Source: Marinihelvus sp036351115 (lineage in GTDB: Bacteria > Pseudomonadota > Gammaproteobacteria > Xanthomonadales > SZUA-36). Taken from it: 29,975 nucleotides of DNA. Where the stretch lies: positions 1 to 29,975 of the forward strand of contig JAZBOL010000050.1 in assembly GCA_036351115.1 (NCBI GenBank). Reading direction: 5' to 3'. Positions 1-6,163 of the stretch are shown in pieces (within the stretch, counting starts at the first letter, position 1; each line of letters opens with the position of its first letter). Below the pieces are notes generated by a model. It saw only the letters and a program-made list of their open reading frames with translations. It ran no database searches and was not told where the DNA came from. The position numbers were made by a program, and so were the translations under genes.

Positions 1-1
1 C

Positions 2-814
2 GTCCAGTGGCTGGACCAGGTCTTTGACCGGTCACCGCAAGCCAATACGGGATACGTGGATCGCCGCGGCCTGGCGATCCCGTTGCTGCTGTTCGGGCTG
101 GTGCTCCTCGCCTGGCCCCTGAGCCGGTTGCTGCCGCGCGTCGCAAGCCCGCCCCGAGGGCTTGCCCCGGGCTGGCGCCGGCTCCTGCCCGCCGCGCTTG
201 TCCCGGCGCTGGCGACCCCGCTGTTGCTCGCGGCCTTCCCGGCAGATTTCCTCGGCGTGCTCGTCGGCGGCTACCTGGCGGTGCATTTCGGACTCTACGG
301 GCTGCTGACCGCGGGCTTCTGTCTCTGGTTGGCCCGCGACCGTGCCGGTCGTCAGCAGGAGCTTGTTTCCCGGCGCCCATTGGCTGCCGGAGTGGCTGCG
401 ACCGCCGCGACGCTGTACGCCGCCGGCCTGATCGGCTTCGCCCTGGATCGCACGGTAACTTCCTTTGCCGTGACCGAGCCACGCTGGACCCTGCTGGCTT
501 TCATGCTGGCCGGCACACTGAGCTATTTCCTGGCTGACGAGTGGCTGACCCGCGGGCCGCGCATGCCCCGTGGTGCGCACCTGCTGACCCGGACGTGCTT
601 TTTGCTTTCCCTCGGGCTGGCGGTGGCGTTGTCCTTCGAAGACCTGTTTTTCCTGCTGATCATCGCCGCCGTGATCGTGCCTTACTTTCTCATCTACGGC
701 CTGATTAGCGGCTGGGTGTACCGGGCGACTGGAAATCCCTGGGTCAGCGCCTTGCCGAGCGCGGTGGCCTTTGGGTGGACCCTCACGGTCGTGTTTCCCC
801 AACTGTCCGGTTGA
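2..814 (+). CDS. Multi-pass membrane protein, C-terminal part (possibly the membrane domain of an alpha/beta hydrolase-like protein)
   Basis: The reading frame is open from the first complete codon to a TGA at 812-814, so the gene begins upstream of the window. A GTG at 56 could serve as a start, but the codons before it (reading VQWLDQVF) look like protein, so I treat the gene as partial. The visible part is about 270 residues and almost wholly hydrophobic, with roughly seven or eight membrane segments, for example around window residues 25-45, 60-80, 85-115, 130-150 and 210-250. A soluble segment ending in a WLDQ-type helix just before the first membrane segment resembles proteins with an N-terminal alpha/beta hydrolase domain and a C-terminal membrane domain. 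That is a family impression, not proof. No catalytic residues lie in the window. It may be any inner-membrane protein; substrate and role are unknown. Confidence 0.6.
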   Translation, partial: VQWLDQVFDRSPQANTGYVDRRGLAIPLLLFGLVLLAWPLSRLLPRVASPPRGLAPGWRRLLPAALVPALATPLLLAAFPADFLGVLVGGYLAVHFGLYGLLTAGFCLWLARDRAGRQQELVSRRPLAAGVAATAATLYAAGLIGFALDRTVTSFAVTEPRWTLLAFMLAGTLSYFLADEWLTRGPRMPRGAHLLTRTCFLLSLGLAVALSFEDLFFLLIIAAVIVPYFLIYGLISGWVYRATGNPWVSALPSAVAFGWTLTVVFPQLSG

Positions 815-865
815 TCTCGTGATCCGGGGTTCTGCCGGCCTTTCGCGGTTTCATCACGCCAAAAC

Positions 866-901
866 GATTGTTTGCTCACAATCTTCCACATAAGTTATAC
901 A
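866..901 (+). promoter_or_regulatory. Candidate promoter with a dyad for the small-protein pair
   Basis: A possible -35 (TTGCTC, 872-877) is followed 18 bp later by a possible -10 (TATACA, 896-901). This would place the transcript start about 35 nt before the ATG at 943. The -35 hexamer is exactly the 6-nt spacer of a perfect inverted repeat, GATTGT (866-871) and ACAATC (878-883), as an operator might be. The hexamer match is modest, so the call is tentative. Confidence 0.35.
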
Positions 902-942
902 TACCCGATAATGGGCACATGAAACTTATACGGAGATTAGAC

Positions 943-1062
943 ATGGAACTTTTCTTTCTCGCCGAATTTACCCTTGCCGCCGGTCTGCTGTTCGCTGTTT
1001 GGCAAATTCTCGAAGTGACCGACTGGAAAAAGGCGACGAAAGCCGTCAAATTTCAGGACTGA
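943..1062 (+). CDS. Small single-helix membrane protein, 39 aa
   Basis: A short frame with ATG at 943, preceded at good spacing by a purine-rich GGAGA at 932-936, and ending with TGA at 1060-1062. An in-frame ATG at 919 lacks such a site, so I prefer 943. The product has one hydrophobic stretch at about residues 2-22 (ELFFLAEFTLAAGLLFAVWQ) and a charged tail rich in Lys and Asp (TDWKKATKAVKF). This is typical of a small inner-membrane protein with its C-terminus in the cytoplasm. The next small gene starts 3 nt after its stop, so the two are probably co-translated. I do not recognise the family. No metal-binding, cysteine or pigment-binding histidine pattern is visible. Confidence 0.6.
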   Translation: MELFFLAEFTLAAGLLFAVWQILEVTDWKKATKAVKFQD

Positions 1063-1065
1063 GCC

Positions 1066-1206
1066 ATGGAGTATGGCGTTTTCAAAGCGCTCCAGGCGCT
1101 GCTCTTTTTCGGGGCCGCGTTTGGCTTTGGCCTCTGGCAATTGATCGCTGTCAGCCGGGAAATTCGCGGAGACGACCGATCCTCCCGGTCAGACCAGCCC
1201 GGCTAA
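1066..1206 (+). CDS. Small single-helix membrane protein, 46 aa
   Basis: ATG at 1066, stop TAA at 1204-1206. It begins 3 nt after the preceding 39-residue gene, which suggests translational coupling; only weak GA-rich sequence (GACTGAG) precedes the ATG. The product has one hydrophobic segment at about residues 5-30 (ALLFFGAAFGFGLWQLIAV) and a short charged C-terminal tail (REIRGDDRSS). Both proteins of the pair share the layout: a few residues, one helix with a WQ near its end, then a polar tail. They could therefore be partners or paralogues. Function unknown. The stop lies only 25 bp from the convergent stop of the minus-strand gene at 1232. Confidence 0.6.
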   Translation: MEYGVFKALQALLFFGAAFGFGLWQLIAVSREIRGDDRSSRSDQPG

Positions 1207-1231
1207 CTGCTCGTTATGATGTCGCACGGGT

Positions 1232-1993
1232 TCAATGGCCCAGGACAGCTACGCTGATCCCTCGAACATCATGTGTCGATCCCAGCGCCTCCAGGGTCAT
1301 GTACAGGGTAATCAGGTTGAATCCCAGCACCACGAAATCGCTGTGCAGGGTCATGCCGTGGTCCACGAAGAAGTCGAACAGCGCATCGAAGGATTCCTTG
1401 AACCGGTCGATGGAAAAGCGCTGGGCGCCGGATTCAAGCCCGAAGTGCGATCGCAACAGGCGCTTCAACCGTTCGACGTCTTCCACGTCCAGTTCCGGGC
1501 CCAGCATACCCATGCGGCCCAGGGCGTCTTCGAGCGCCGCCTCGTCGTCGCTGTAAAACGCCCGGTACAGGTCCACGAGCCCCTCGCGGAACCGGGGCTG
1601 GACCTGCAGCCAGAGACCGTTGGGCGTGAACCACAGGCTGTTGTTCCCGACATGAAACCGGCTGGCGCGGAGGTCGATGAATACCCCGCCGGGGTTGAGC
1701 CACTGGGTGAAGTACAGCGCCAGAAGACGGTCCCCGGCCTGGCGCCGCCCGGGTGGCGAGGGCAGGGCGTCCAGTCGGATCGTATCGGTCCCCGGAATGC
1801 CCACTTCGATATCCTGTAGTCGCGGCGACAGCGACCGGGACAGCTTTGTGACGCCCCGACCGGACAGGTAGCGCCAGCTCAGGGAGCGCAGGGAGGCGAG
1901 CATGGGTCGCCAGGCCACGGCGTCCCAGCCCCGGTTGGGCACGAAACGCACCAGCTGTCGGAGGTCGTCAGGGACGAAGCCGGGAAGTTCCAA
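1232..1993 (-). CDS. Degenerate ABC1/AarF (UbiB)-like protein
   Basis: 253 residues, last gene of the minus-strand set, starting 18 nt after the stop of the SDR gene. The middle and C-terminal parts follow the layout of the second half of ABC1/AarF/UbiB atypical kinases. Residues about 100-130 (FIDLRASRFHVGNNSLWFTP) sit where the family has its FHADPHPGN-type catalytic stretch. Then come a segment like the family's metal-binding region, a helical part (LVDLYRAFYSDDEAALEDAL), and a C-terminal FVVLGFNLITLYMTLEALG resembling the family's LLGR-type helix. The histidine, aspartates and DFG-like residues needed for nucleotide and metal binding are not conserved, and the N-terminal KxGQ-type region is absent. 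It is therefore probably a pseudokinase-like or binding protein. The family link is my inference from pattern; a plain hypothetical is the alternative. Confidence 0.55.
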   Translation of the reverse strand: MELPGFVPDDLRQLVRFVPNRGWDAVAWRPMLASLRSLSWRYLSGRGVTKLSRSLSPRLQDIEVGIPGTDTIRLDALPSPPGRRQAGDRLLALYFTQWLNPGGVFIDLRASRFHVGNNSLWFTPNGLWLQVQPRFREGLVDLYRAFYSDDEAALEDALGRMGMLGPELDVEDVERLKRLLRSHFGLESGAQRFSIDRFKESFDALFDFFVDHGMTLHSDFVVLGFNLITLYMTLEALGSTHDVRGISVAVLGH

Positions 1994-2011
1994 GTGACTG
2001 ACCCCGTTACC

Positions 2012-3502
2012 CTAAATGCCCGGGCTGCCGGCGGCGCCGGCGTCGCTGACGTCGGACTCCGCCTGCCGCGCCAGGGCCCGGGTCCAGCCCCGGAAAATGA
2101 ACAGGTGTGCCGGCACCAGGCTGTACCAGTAGGCAAGGCCCCAGAAGCCCTTCGGATGCCAGTACGCCGTGGCGCGGATGCGGGTGCCGCCCTCCGGCAG
2201 CGGCTCGAGTTCGAACTCCAGCACGCCGGCGCCGGGGGCCTTCATGCCGAATTTGAGCGTGAGGCGTTGGGGCGGATTCATGCCGAGTACGGTCCAGCTG
2301 TCGATCGTATCCCCAAGGCGCAGCGTGTCCGGATCGCGCCGGCCGCGGGACAGTCCCGGACCGCCCACGCACCAGTCCATGAATTCGCGCAGGGTCCAGA
2401 GGCCGTTCATGTAGCCGTAGCGACGGTCACCACCGATGGACGTCACGCGGGCCCAGACGGCTTCCGGCGGCGCCTGGCTCACGGCCTCTCCGCTGGCCCG
2501 CTTGGCGTAGTAAGCGATGTCATGCCGGTAGTCGCGCACGGAAAAAGCGCCTTCGCTCCAGCGCGCCGTGACGCGGTGCTCCCGTTCCGTATCAAAGGCC
2601 GTTTCGATCGCCTCACGCACGCCCAGCAGCCGTTGGGGAACGAGTTGCCGCAGGGCCCGGTCGTCCGCGGTGAAGTCGTGTTTCAGGCCACCGATGAGCG
2701 CCCGGGCAACCGCGGTGGGTACGGCGGTGACCAGGCCGAGCCAGTAGGAAGAGATGCGAGGGGACAGCACCGGCACCGGGATGATCAGGGGCGGGCGTTT
2801 GCCGGCGACTTCCGCCAGCTGTCGCATCATGTCTTCATAGGTCACCGTCTCCGGGCCGCCGGCGTCGAAGGTGCCGCCCCGGGCCTCCGGCAGGAACGCC
2901 AGCCGGACCAGGTATTCGAGCAGATTGTCCAGGGCGATGGGTGGCGAGCTGGCGCGCACCCAGCGTGGTGTCGTCATGACCGGCAGGTGCAGGACCAGGT
3001 CACGCATGACCTCGAACGCCGCCGAACCCGGGCCGATGATGATGCCGGCGCGGAGTTCCGTGACCGGAACCGACCCGCCGCGCAGCCGGTCGCCGGTCCG
3101 CGCACGGGAGACGATGTGCTCGCTGTCGGCGCCCTCCGGGACCAGGGCGCCGAGATAGATGATCCGTTCGATACCCGCCTGGCCGGCCGCGGCCGCGAAA
3201 TGATCCGCCGCCTCCAGGTCGAGGTCGCCGAAGTTTTTGCCGGAGGCCATGGAATGCACCAGGTAGTAGGCCACCTGCACGTCTTCGAGGGCCGCCGCAA
3301 GACTCGCCGGGTCCAGCGCATCTGCTTCCACCAGCTCAACGCCGGTCCAGTTTCTCGCGGCGAGGACCTCCCGGCTCCTGGCCGCCGCCCGGACCCGGAC
3401 CGGCTCCTCGCTCAGGCGGGGCACCAGCCAGCCGCCCACGTAGCCGCTGGCGCCGAACACCAGCACCCGGGGTTTGACTGGTTCAGCCGGCGAGATGGAC
3501 AC
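2012..3502 (-). CDS. NAD(P)-binding SDR-type protein with C-terminal DUF2867 domain
   Basis: 496 residues. The N-terminal Rossmann fold is marked by the dinucleotide-binding motif GASGYVGG at residues 17-24, followed by an atypical extended-SDR body (YYLVHSM near residue 80, IIYLGALVPEG near 115, RAGIIIGPGS near 152). The last 170 residues or so (from about 310) match the DUF2867 domain usually fused to such SDRs, which has a START/polyketide-cyclase-like character (WTVLGMNPPQRLTLKFGMKA). The classic YxxxK pair is not evident, so dehydrogenase activity is uncertain; NmrA-like or lipid-binding roles are possible. Its start overlaps the 53-residue membrane protein gene by 20 bp, and the ABC1-like gene follows 18 nt after its stop, so translation is likely coupled. 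Confidence 0.85.
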   Translation of the reverse strand: MSISPAEPVKPRVLVFGASGYVGGWLVPRLSEEPVRVRAAARSREVLAARNWTGVELVEADALDPASLAAALEDVQVAYYLVHSMASGKNFGDLDLEAADHFAAAAGQAGIERIIYLGALVPEGADSEHIVSRARTGDRLRGGSVPVTELRAGIIIGPGSAAFEVMRDLVLHLPVMTTPRWVRASSPPIALDNLLEYLVRLAFLPEARGGTFDAGGPETVTYEDMMRQLAEVAGKRPPLIIPVPVLSPRISSYWLGLVTAVPTAVARALIGGLKHDFTADDRALRQLVPQRLLGVREAIETAFDTEREHRVTARWSEGAFSVRDYRHDIAYYAKRASGEAVSQAPPEAVWARVTSIGGDRRYGYMNGLWTLREFMDWCVGGPGLSRGRRDPDTLRLGDTIDSWTVLGMNPPQRLTLKFGMKAPGAGVLEFELEPLPEGGTRIRATAYWHPKGFWGLAYWYSLVPAHLFIFRGWTRALARQAESDVSDAGAAGSPGI

Positions 3503-3644
3503 CGAGGAAGTAGGGCCAGAGCAGGATCGCGAACACGGCCTTGAAGAACCCGAGGTCGAGATAGCCGATGGTGAAGAGCCAGGCCGCGAACCAGAGGCCG
3601 CCGGACAGGGTTTGGTGCTCGACGCGAAGGGTTTCCTTGCTCAT
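3483..3644 (-). CDS. Small membrane protein, 53 aa, overlapping the SDR gene
   Basis: On the minus strand an ATG at 3644-3642 opens a frame of 53 codons ending with TGA at 3485-3483. The product starts MSKETLRVEHQTLSGG and has two closely spaced hydrophobic stretches (LWFAAWLFTIGYLDLG and FFKAVFAILLWPYFLGVHLA). It could form a helical hairpin in the inner membrane. It lies 38 nt after the rhodanese stop and overlaps the start of the SDR gene by 20 bp. This fits an operon gene and speaks against chance. A good ribosome binding site is not obvious. Function unknown; a membrane partner for the SDR or ABC1-like protein is speculation from position. Confidence 0.65.
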   Translation of the reverse strand: MSKETLRVEHQTLSGGLWFAAWLFTIGYLDLGFFKAVFAILLWPYFLGVHLAG

Positions 3645-3692
3645 GATCGTTGCTCAGGTTTGGGCAGTTCCGCGCTCGGCCGGCCCATTGTG

Positions 3693-4049
3693 TCACTCAT
3701 CGAAAACCTCGCACACGGTTTCCACGCCGCAGCTGATCGCCGTGACTCGGCGATAGCCGATCCGCTCCAGCTGTTCCGCACCGAGCCGGGCCCGGCCGCC
3801 GGTGGCGCAGTGCAGGTAGATGGGCTGGTTTTCGTCAGGATAGAGTTCGGGCATCTTGACCTCCAGGACCCCCCGGGGGATGTTGATGGCGCCCTGGCTC
3901 GGGTGGGCCTGGACTTCCGGGGGCTCGCGGACGTCGATCAGGATCCCCTGGTTTTCCCTGATCTCGTTCCTGGCGCTCGCTGCATTCACGACCCGCAGCC
4001 CGGTCGAGGCTTCCGCGATCAATTCGGGGAGCGTTTTCAGCATGTGCAT
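3693..4049 (-). CDS. Rhodanese-like sulfurtransferase, single domain
   Basis: 118 residues from the ATG at 4049 (an in-frame ATG at 4043 gives 116). Both starts follow AGGAG at 4053-4057; spacing favours 4043, so the start is uncertain by two codons. The product is a single rhodanese domain: LIDVREPPEV near residues 38-46, the GAINIPRG turn near 53-60, and the active-site loop HCATGGRA with catalytic Cys81. The six-residue loop CATGGR is the size that accepts sulfur from thiosulfate or related donors. No signal peptide is present, so it is cytoplasmic. It is the promoter-proximal gene of the minus-strand set and diverges from the gene at 4202 across about 150 bp. Confidence 0.85.
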   Translation of the reverse strand: MHMLKTLPELIAEASTGLRVVNAASARNEIRENQGILIDVREPPEVQAHPSQGAINIPRGVLEVKMPELYPDENQPIYLHCATGGRARLGAEQLERIGYRRVTAISCGVETVCEVFDE

Positions 4050-4201
4050 CGTCTCCTGTGTGCGTTGGTCATGGCCCCAGTGTAGCGTCTCTCGCCGACG
4101 TTTCCGTCGACTCGTCATGACCGGGCTGACGGTTGCCCGCTTTACGGTTTCTTTCGCGCTTTCGGCGTAAGGTGCCGTTCGTCCCTGATGGAGAAACAAG
4201 C

Positions 4202-4711
4202 ATGTCATTGAGCGCGTCCATGCCCCTGCTGGCCCGAAACGAGGGTGTCTGGGAGGGCTACTATCGTTATTACGATCCCGCCGGCGGGAAGGTGGATGAG
4301 CATCGGTCCCGTCTTCTGTGCCGAATCATCGAAGACCGGGATTATCGCCAGACCAACATTTACCGCTGGTCCGACGGCCGCCGGGAAAACCGCGAGTTTC
4401 CTGCCGAGATCCGGGGTCAGCGCCTGGTGTTCACCAACGAAATCACCGGCTGGGCCCAGGCCGTGGATCTCGATGAACACGGACGCACGCTCATGCTCCA
4501 CTGGACGCGCAATGGCGAGCCGGACCTTTACCTGTACGAGATGATCCAGCTCAGCGACGACGGCCAGGCCCGGGCGCGGGTCTGGCACTGGTACAAGGCG
4601 GACCGTCTGTTTCAGCGTACCTTGATCGACGAGCGGCTGGTCTCCCGGGACTGGGCGCGTTTCGACGGCGACGATCCGGATTACGACGACCTGGCCGAGG
4701 GCTTGCGTTGA
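4202..4711 (+). CDS. Conserved hypothetical protein, calycin/lipocalin-like (DUF3598-like)
   Basis: 169 residues from ATG 4202, chosen because GGAG lies 8 nt upstream (4190-4193) and an earlier in-frame start at 4133 lacks conserved-looking sequence. The product has no signal peptide or membrane segment. The pattern NEGVWEGYYRYYDPAG near the N-terminus, followed by alternating strands (RLLCRI, RQTNIYRW, RLVFTNEITGWAQAVDLD, LMLHWTR), suggests a beta-barrel of the calycin/lipocalin type, as in DUF3598-like proteins. Tryptophans and aromatic residues are abundant. Ligand and role are unknown. tyrA starts 58 bp downstream on the same strand, so the two may be co-transcribed. Confidence 0.7.
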   Translation: MSLSASMPLLARNEGVWEGYYRYYDPAGGKVDEHRSRLLCRIIEDRDYRQTNIYRWSDGRRENREFPAEIRGQRLVFTNEITGWAQAVDLDEHGRTLMLHWTRNGEPDLYLYEMIQLSDDGQARARVWHWYKADRLFQRTLIDERLVSRDWARFDGDDPDYDDLAEGLR

Positions 4712-4769
4712 ATGCCGGCTGCCCTTAGCGTTCTCGGGGTGCCCCGTCGGGGTGAGAAGGTCGACGCCC

Positions 4770-5903
4770 ATGTCTGAAAAAAAGCCACCGGTACCGGACC
4801 GCCTGCGCGAGCTTCGCGATCGCCTCGATGCGATCGACGGCGCGATCGTCGACGCCATCGCCGAACGCCAGGCCGTGGTAGCCGCCATCGGCGAACTCAA
4901 GCAGGACACCGGTTCGCCCCTGCGCCACTACGCCCGGGAGCGGGAGGTCATCGAACGGGGCATGGCCCGGGCTCGCGAGCTCGGGGTGTCCGAGCGGGTT
5001 GCCCGCGACATCCTGGAGACCCTGATCCACCATTCGCTCGGCAAGCAGGAGCAAGACAAGTGGCTCCAGTCCGGGCACGGCGAGGGCCGCCAGGCGCTCG
5101 TGATCGGCGGCGCCGGTCGCATGGGCGACTGGATGGCGCGCTACCTGGACACGGTCGGCTACCAGGTGGCGATCAGCGACCCGTCGGAACGGCCGAGTCC
5201 CTTTCGGCGGATCGGTGACTGGCGGGAGCGCCTCGACCGCTGGGACCTGGTCGTGGTTGCCGTGCCCTTGCGCCCCAGCAACGACATCCTGCTCGAACTC
5301 GCCACCCTGCGACCGCCGGGACTCCTGTTCGACATCGGCTCCCTCAAGAGCCCCATGCGGGAGGGCCTGAATGCCGTTCACGCAGCGGGGTGCCGGGTGT
5401 GTTCCGTTCACCCCATGTTCGGTCCGGACGAGATCGGCCTGTCCGGGCGCCATATTCTCTTCGTGGATGTCGGGCATGCGGACGCCGTTGCCGAGGCCCG
5501 GGCCCTGTTCGCCCACACGGCGGCGGACTGCGTGGACCTGAGCCTCGAGGAGCACGACGAGGTCATGGCCTGGGTCCTCGGCCTGTCCCACCTCGTGAAC
5601 ATCGCCTTCGCGTCGGCCCTGGCGGAGAGCGGCGAGGAGGTGCCCCTGCTGGAGCGTATCTCCAGCAGCACCTTCAACGCCCAGCTCAAGGTGGCGGCGC
5701 AGGTGGTCTCCGAAAACCCTCGCCTGTACTACGAGATTCAGCAGGGCAACGTCCGCACCACCGGTGTGGTCGATCGTTTTCGTCGCAGTCTCGAGCGTCT
5801 CGCCGAGGCCGTCGAGTCCGGAGAGGAAGAGCGCTTCGTCCAGACCATGGAACGGGCCAACGCGCGGCTTTCCCAGGGCCGCGCTCCCGATGCGATCGGC
5901 TGA
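4770..5903 (+). CDS. tyrA: Bifunctional chorismate mutase / prephenate dehydrogenase (T-protein)
   Basis: 377 residues from ATG 4770; a GTG at 4752 is possible, but AAGG at 4757-4760 favours 4770. Residues about 9-95 form an AroQ chorismate mutase domain (LRDRLDAIDGAIVDAIAERQ, then the YAREREVIERG segment). Residues about 100-370 form the prephenate dehydrogenase: the KWLQ junction, NAD-binding VIGGAGRMG near 110-118, LLFDIGSLKS near 190, and the signature HPMFGP near 213. The enzyme converts chorismate through prephenate to 4-hydroxyphenylpyruvate in tyrosine synthesis, in the cytoplasm. Length and order match E. coli TyrA (373 aa). No leader peptide is visible upstream, so feedback control by tyrosine is only expected from the family. 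Confidence 0.93.
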   Translation: MSEKKPPVPDRLRELRDRLDAIDGAIVDAIAERQAVVAAIGELKQDTGSPLRHYAREREVIERGMARARELGVSERVARDILETLIHHSLGKQEQDKWLQSGHGEGRQALVIGGAGRMGDWMARYLDTVGYQVAISDPSERPSPFRRIGDWRERLDRWDLVVVAVPLRPSNDILLELATLRPPGLLFDIGSLKSPMREGLNAVHAAGCRVCSVHPMFGPDEIGLSGRHILFVDVGHADAVAEARALFAHTAADCVDLSLEEHDEVMAWVLGLSHLVNIAFASALAESGEEVPLLERISSSTFNAQLKVAAQVVSENPRLYYEIQQGNVRTTGVVDRFRRSLERLAEAVESGEEERFVQTMERANARLSQGRAPDAIG

Positions 5904-5925
5904 TCGTCCCCTGATCGATGGTGCC

Positions 5926-5954
5926 TTGATCGACGCCGGGCCATGGGCGACAAT
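5926..5954 (+). promoter_or_regulatory. Candidate promoter for the 4.5S RNA gene
   Basis: TTGATC (5926-5931) and GACAAT (5949-5954) are separated by exactly 17 bp, and a G/C-only stretch follows the -10, as is usual for stable-RNA promoters. Transcription would start near 5961, leaving a leader of about 33 nt before the mature RNA. Such a leader fits 5' processing by RNase P known for 4.5S RNA. Confidence 0.5.
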
Positions 5955-5994
5955 GCGCCCCCGCGGCCGGCGACGCCGGTCGCGCCAGTTCGAT

Positions 5995-6107
5995 GGTGGC
6001 CCCTGTCGGTCACCCCGCAGCGGCACGTTGTGAACCCCGTCAGGCCCGGAAGGGAGCAGCGGCAGCAATGTTCGCCGGGTGCCGGGGAACGGCGGGCGGG
6101 GGCTGCC
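5995..6107 (+). ncRNA. ffs: Signal recognition particle RNA, bacterial 4.5S type
   Basis: About 113 nt forming one long hairpin. The ends pair over nine base pairs (5995-6003 with 6099-6107, including two G-U pairs). The apical part carries the conserved SRP core: GTCAGGCCCGGAAGGGAGCA at 6039-6058, with the GGAA tetraloop and the asymmetric internal loop that bind the Ffh M domain. The size agrees with the 114-nt E. coli RNA. With Ffh and FtsY it targets nascent membrane proteins to the translocon. Its place just upstream of dnaX is seen in other gammaproteobacteria. The exact ends are inferred from the pairing and could be off by a few bases. Confidence 0.93.
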
Positions 6108-6116
6108 TCCACCTTC

Positions 6117-6125
6117 TGCTATAGT
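6117..6125 (+). promoter_or_regulatory. Candidate extended -10 promoter for dnaX
   Basis: TGC followed by TATAGT (6120-6125) is an extended -10 element with five of six consensus bases. No good -35 is present at 17 bp. Transcription would start near 6132, about 30 nt before the dnaX ATG. It begins right after the 3' end of the SRP RNA. Confidence 0.4.
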
Positions 6126-6163
6126 CGGCGCATGATTCCCACCACCCGCTTGTCGCACGCCTC

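Noticed and set aside
943..1206. Light-harvesting peptide pair (pufBA-like)
   Set aside because: Two small single-helix proteins in tandem recall LH alpha/beta, but neither has the bacteriochlorophyll-binding histidine.
1994..3544. Long plus-strand frame opposite the SDR gene
   Set aside because: Antisense to a clear SDR-DUF2867 gene; the product is rich in Arg, His and Gly with no recognisable domain. The same holds for the long frames opposite pheT and tyrA.
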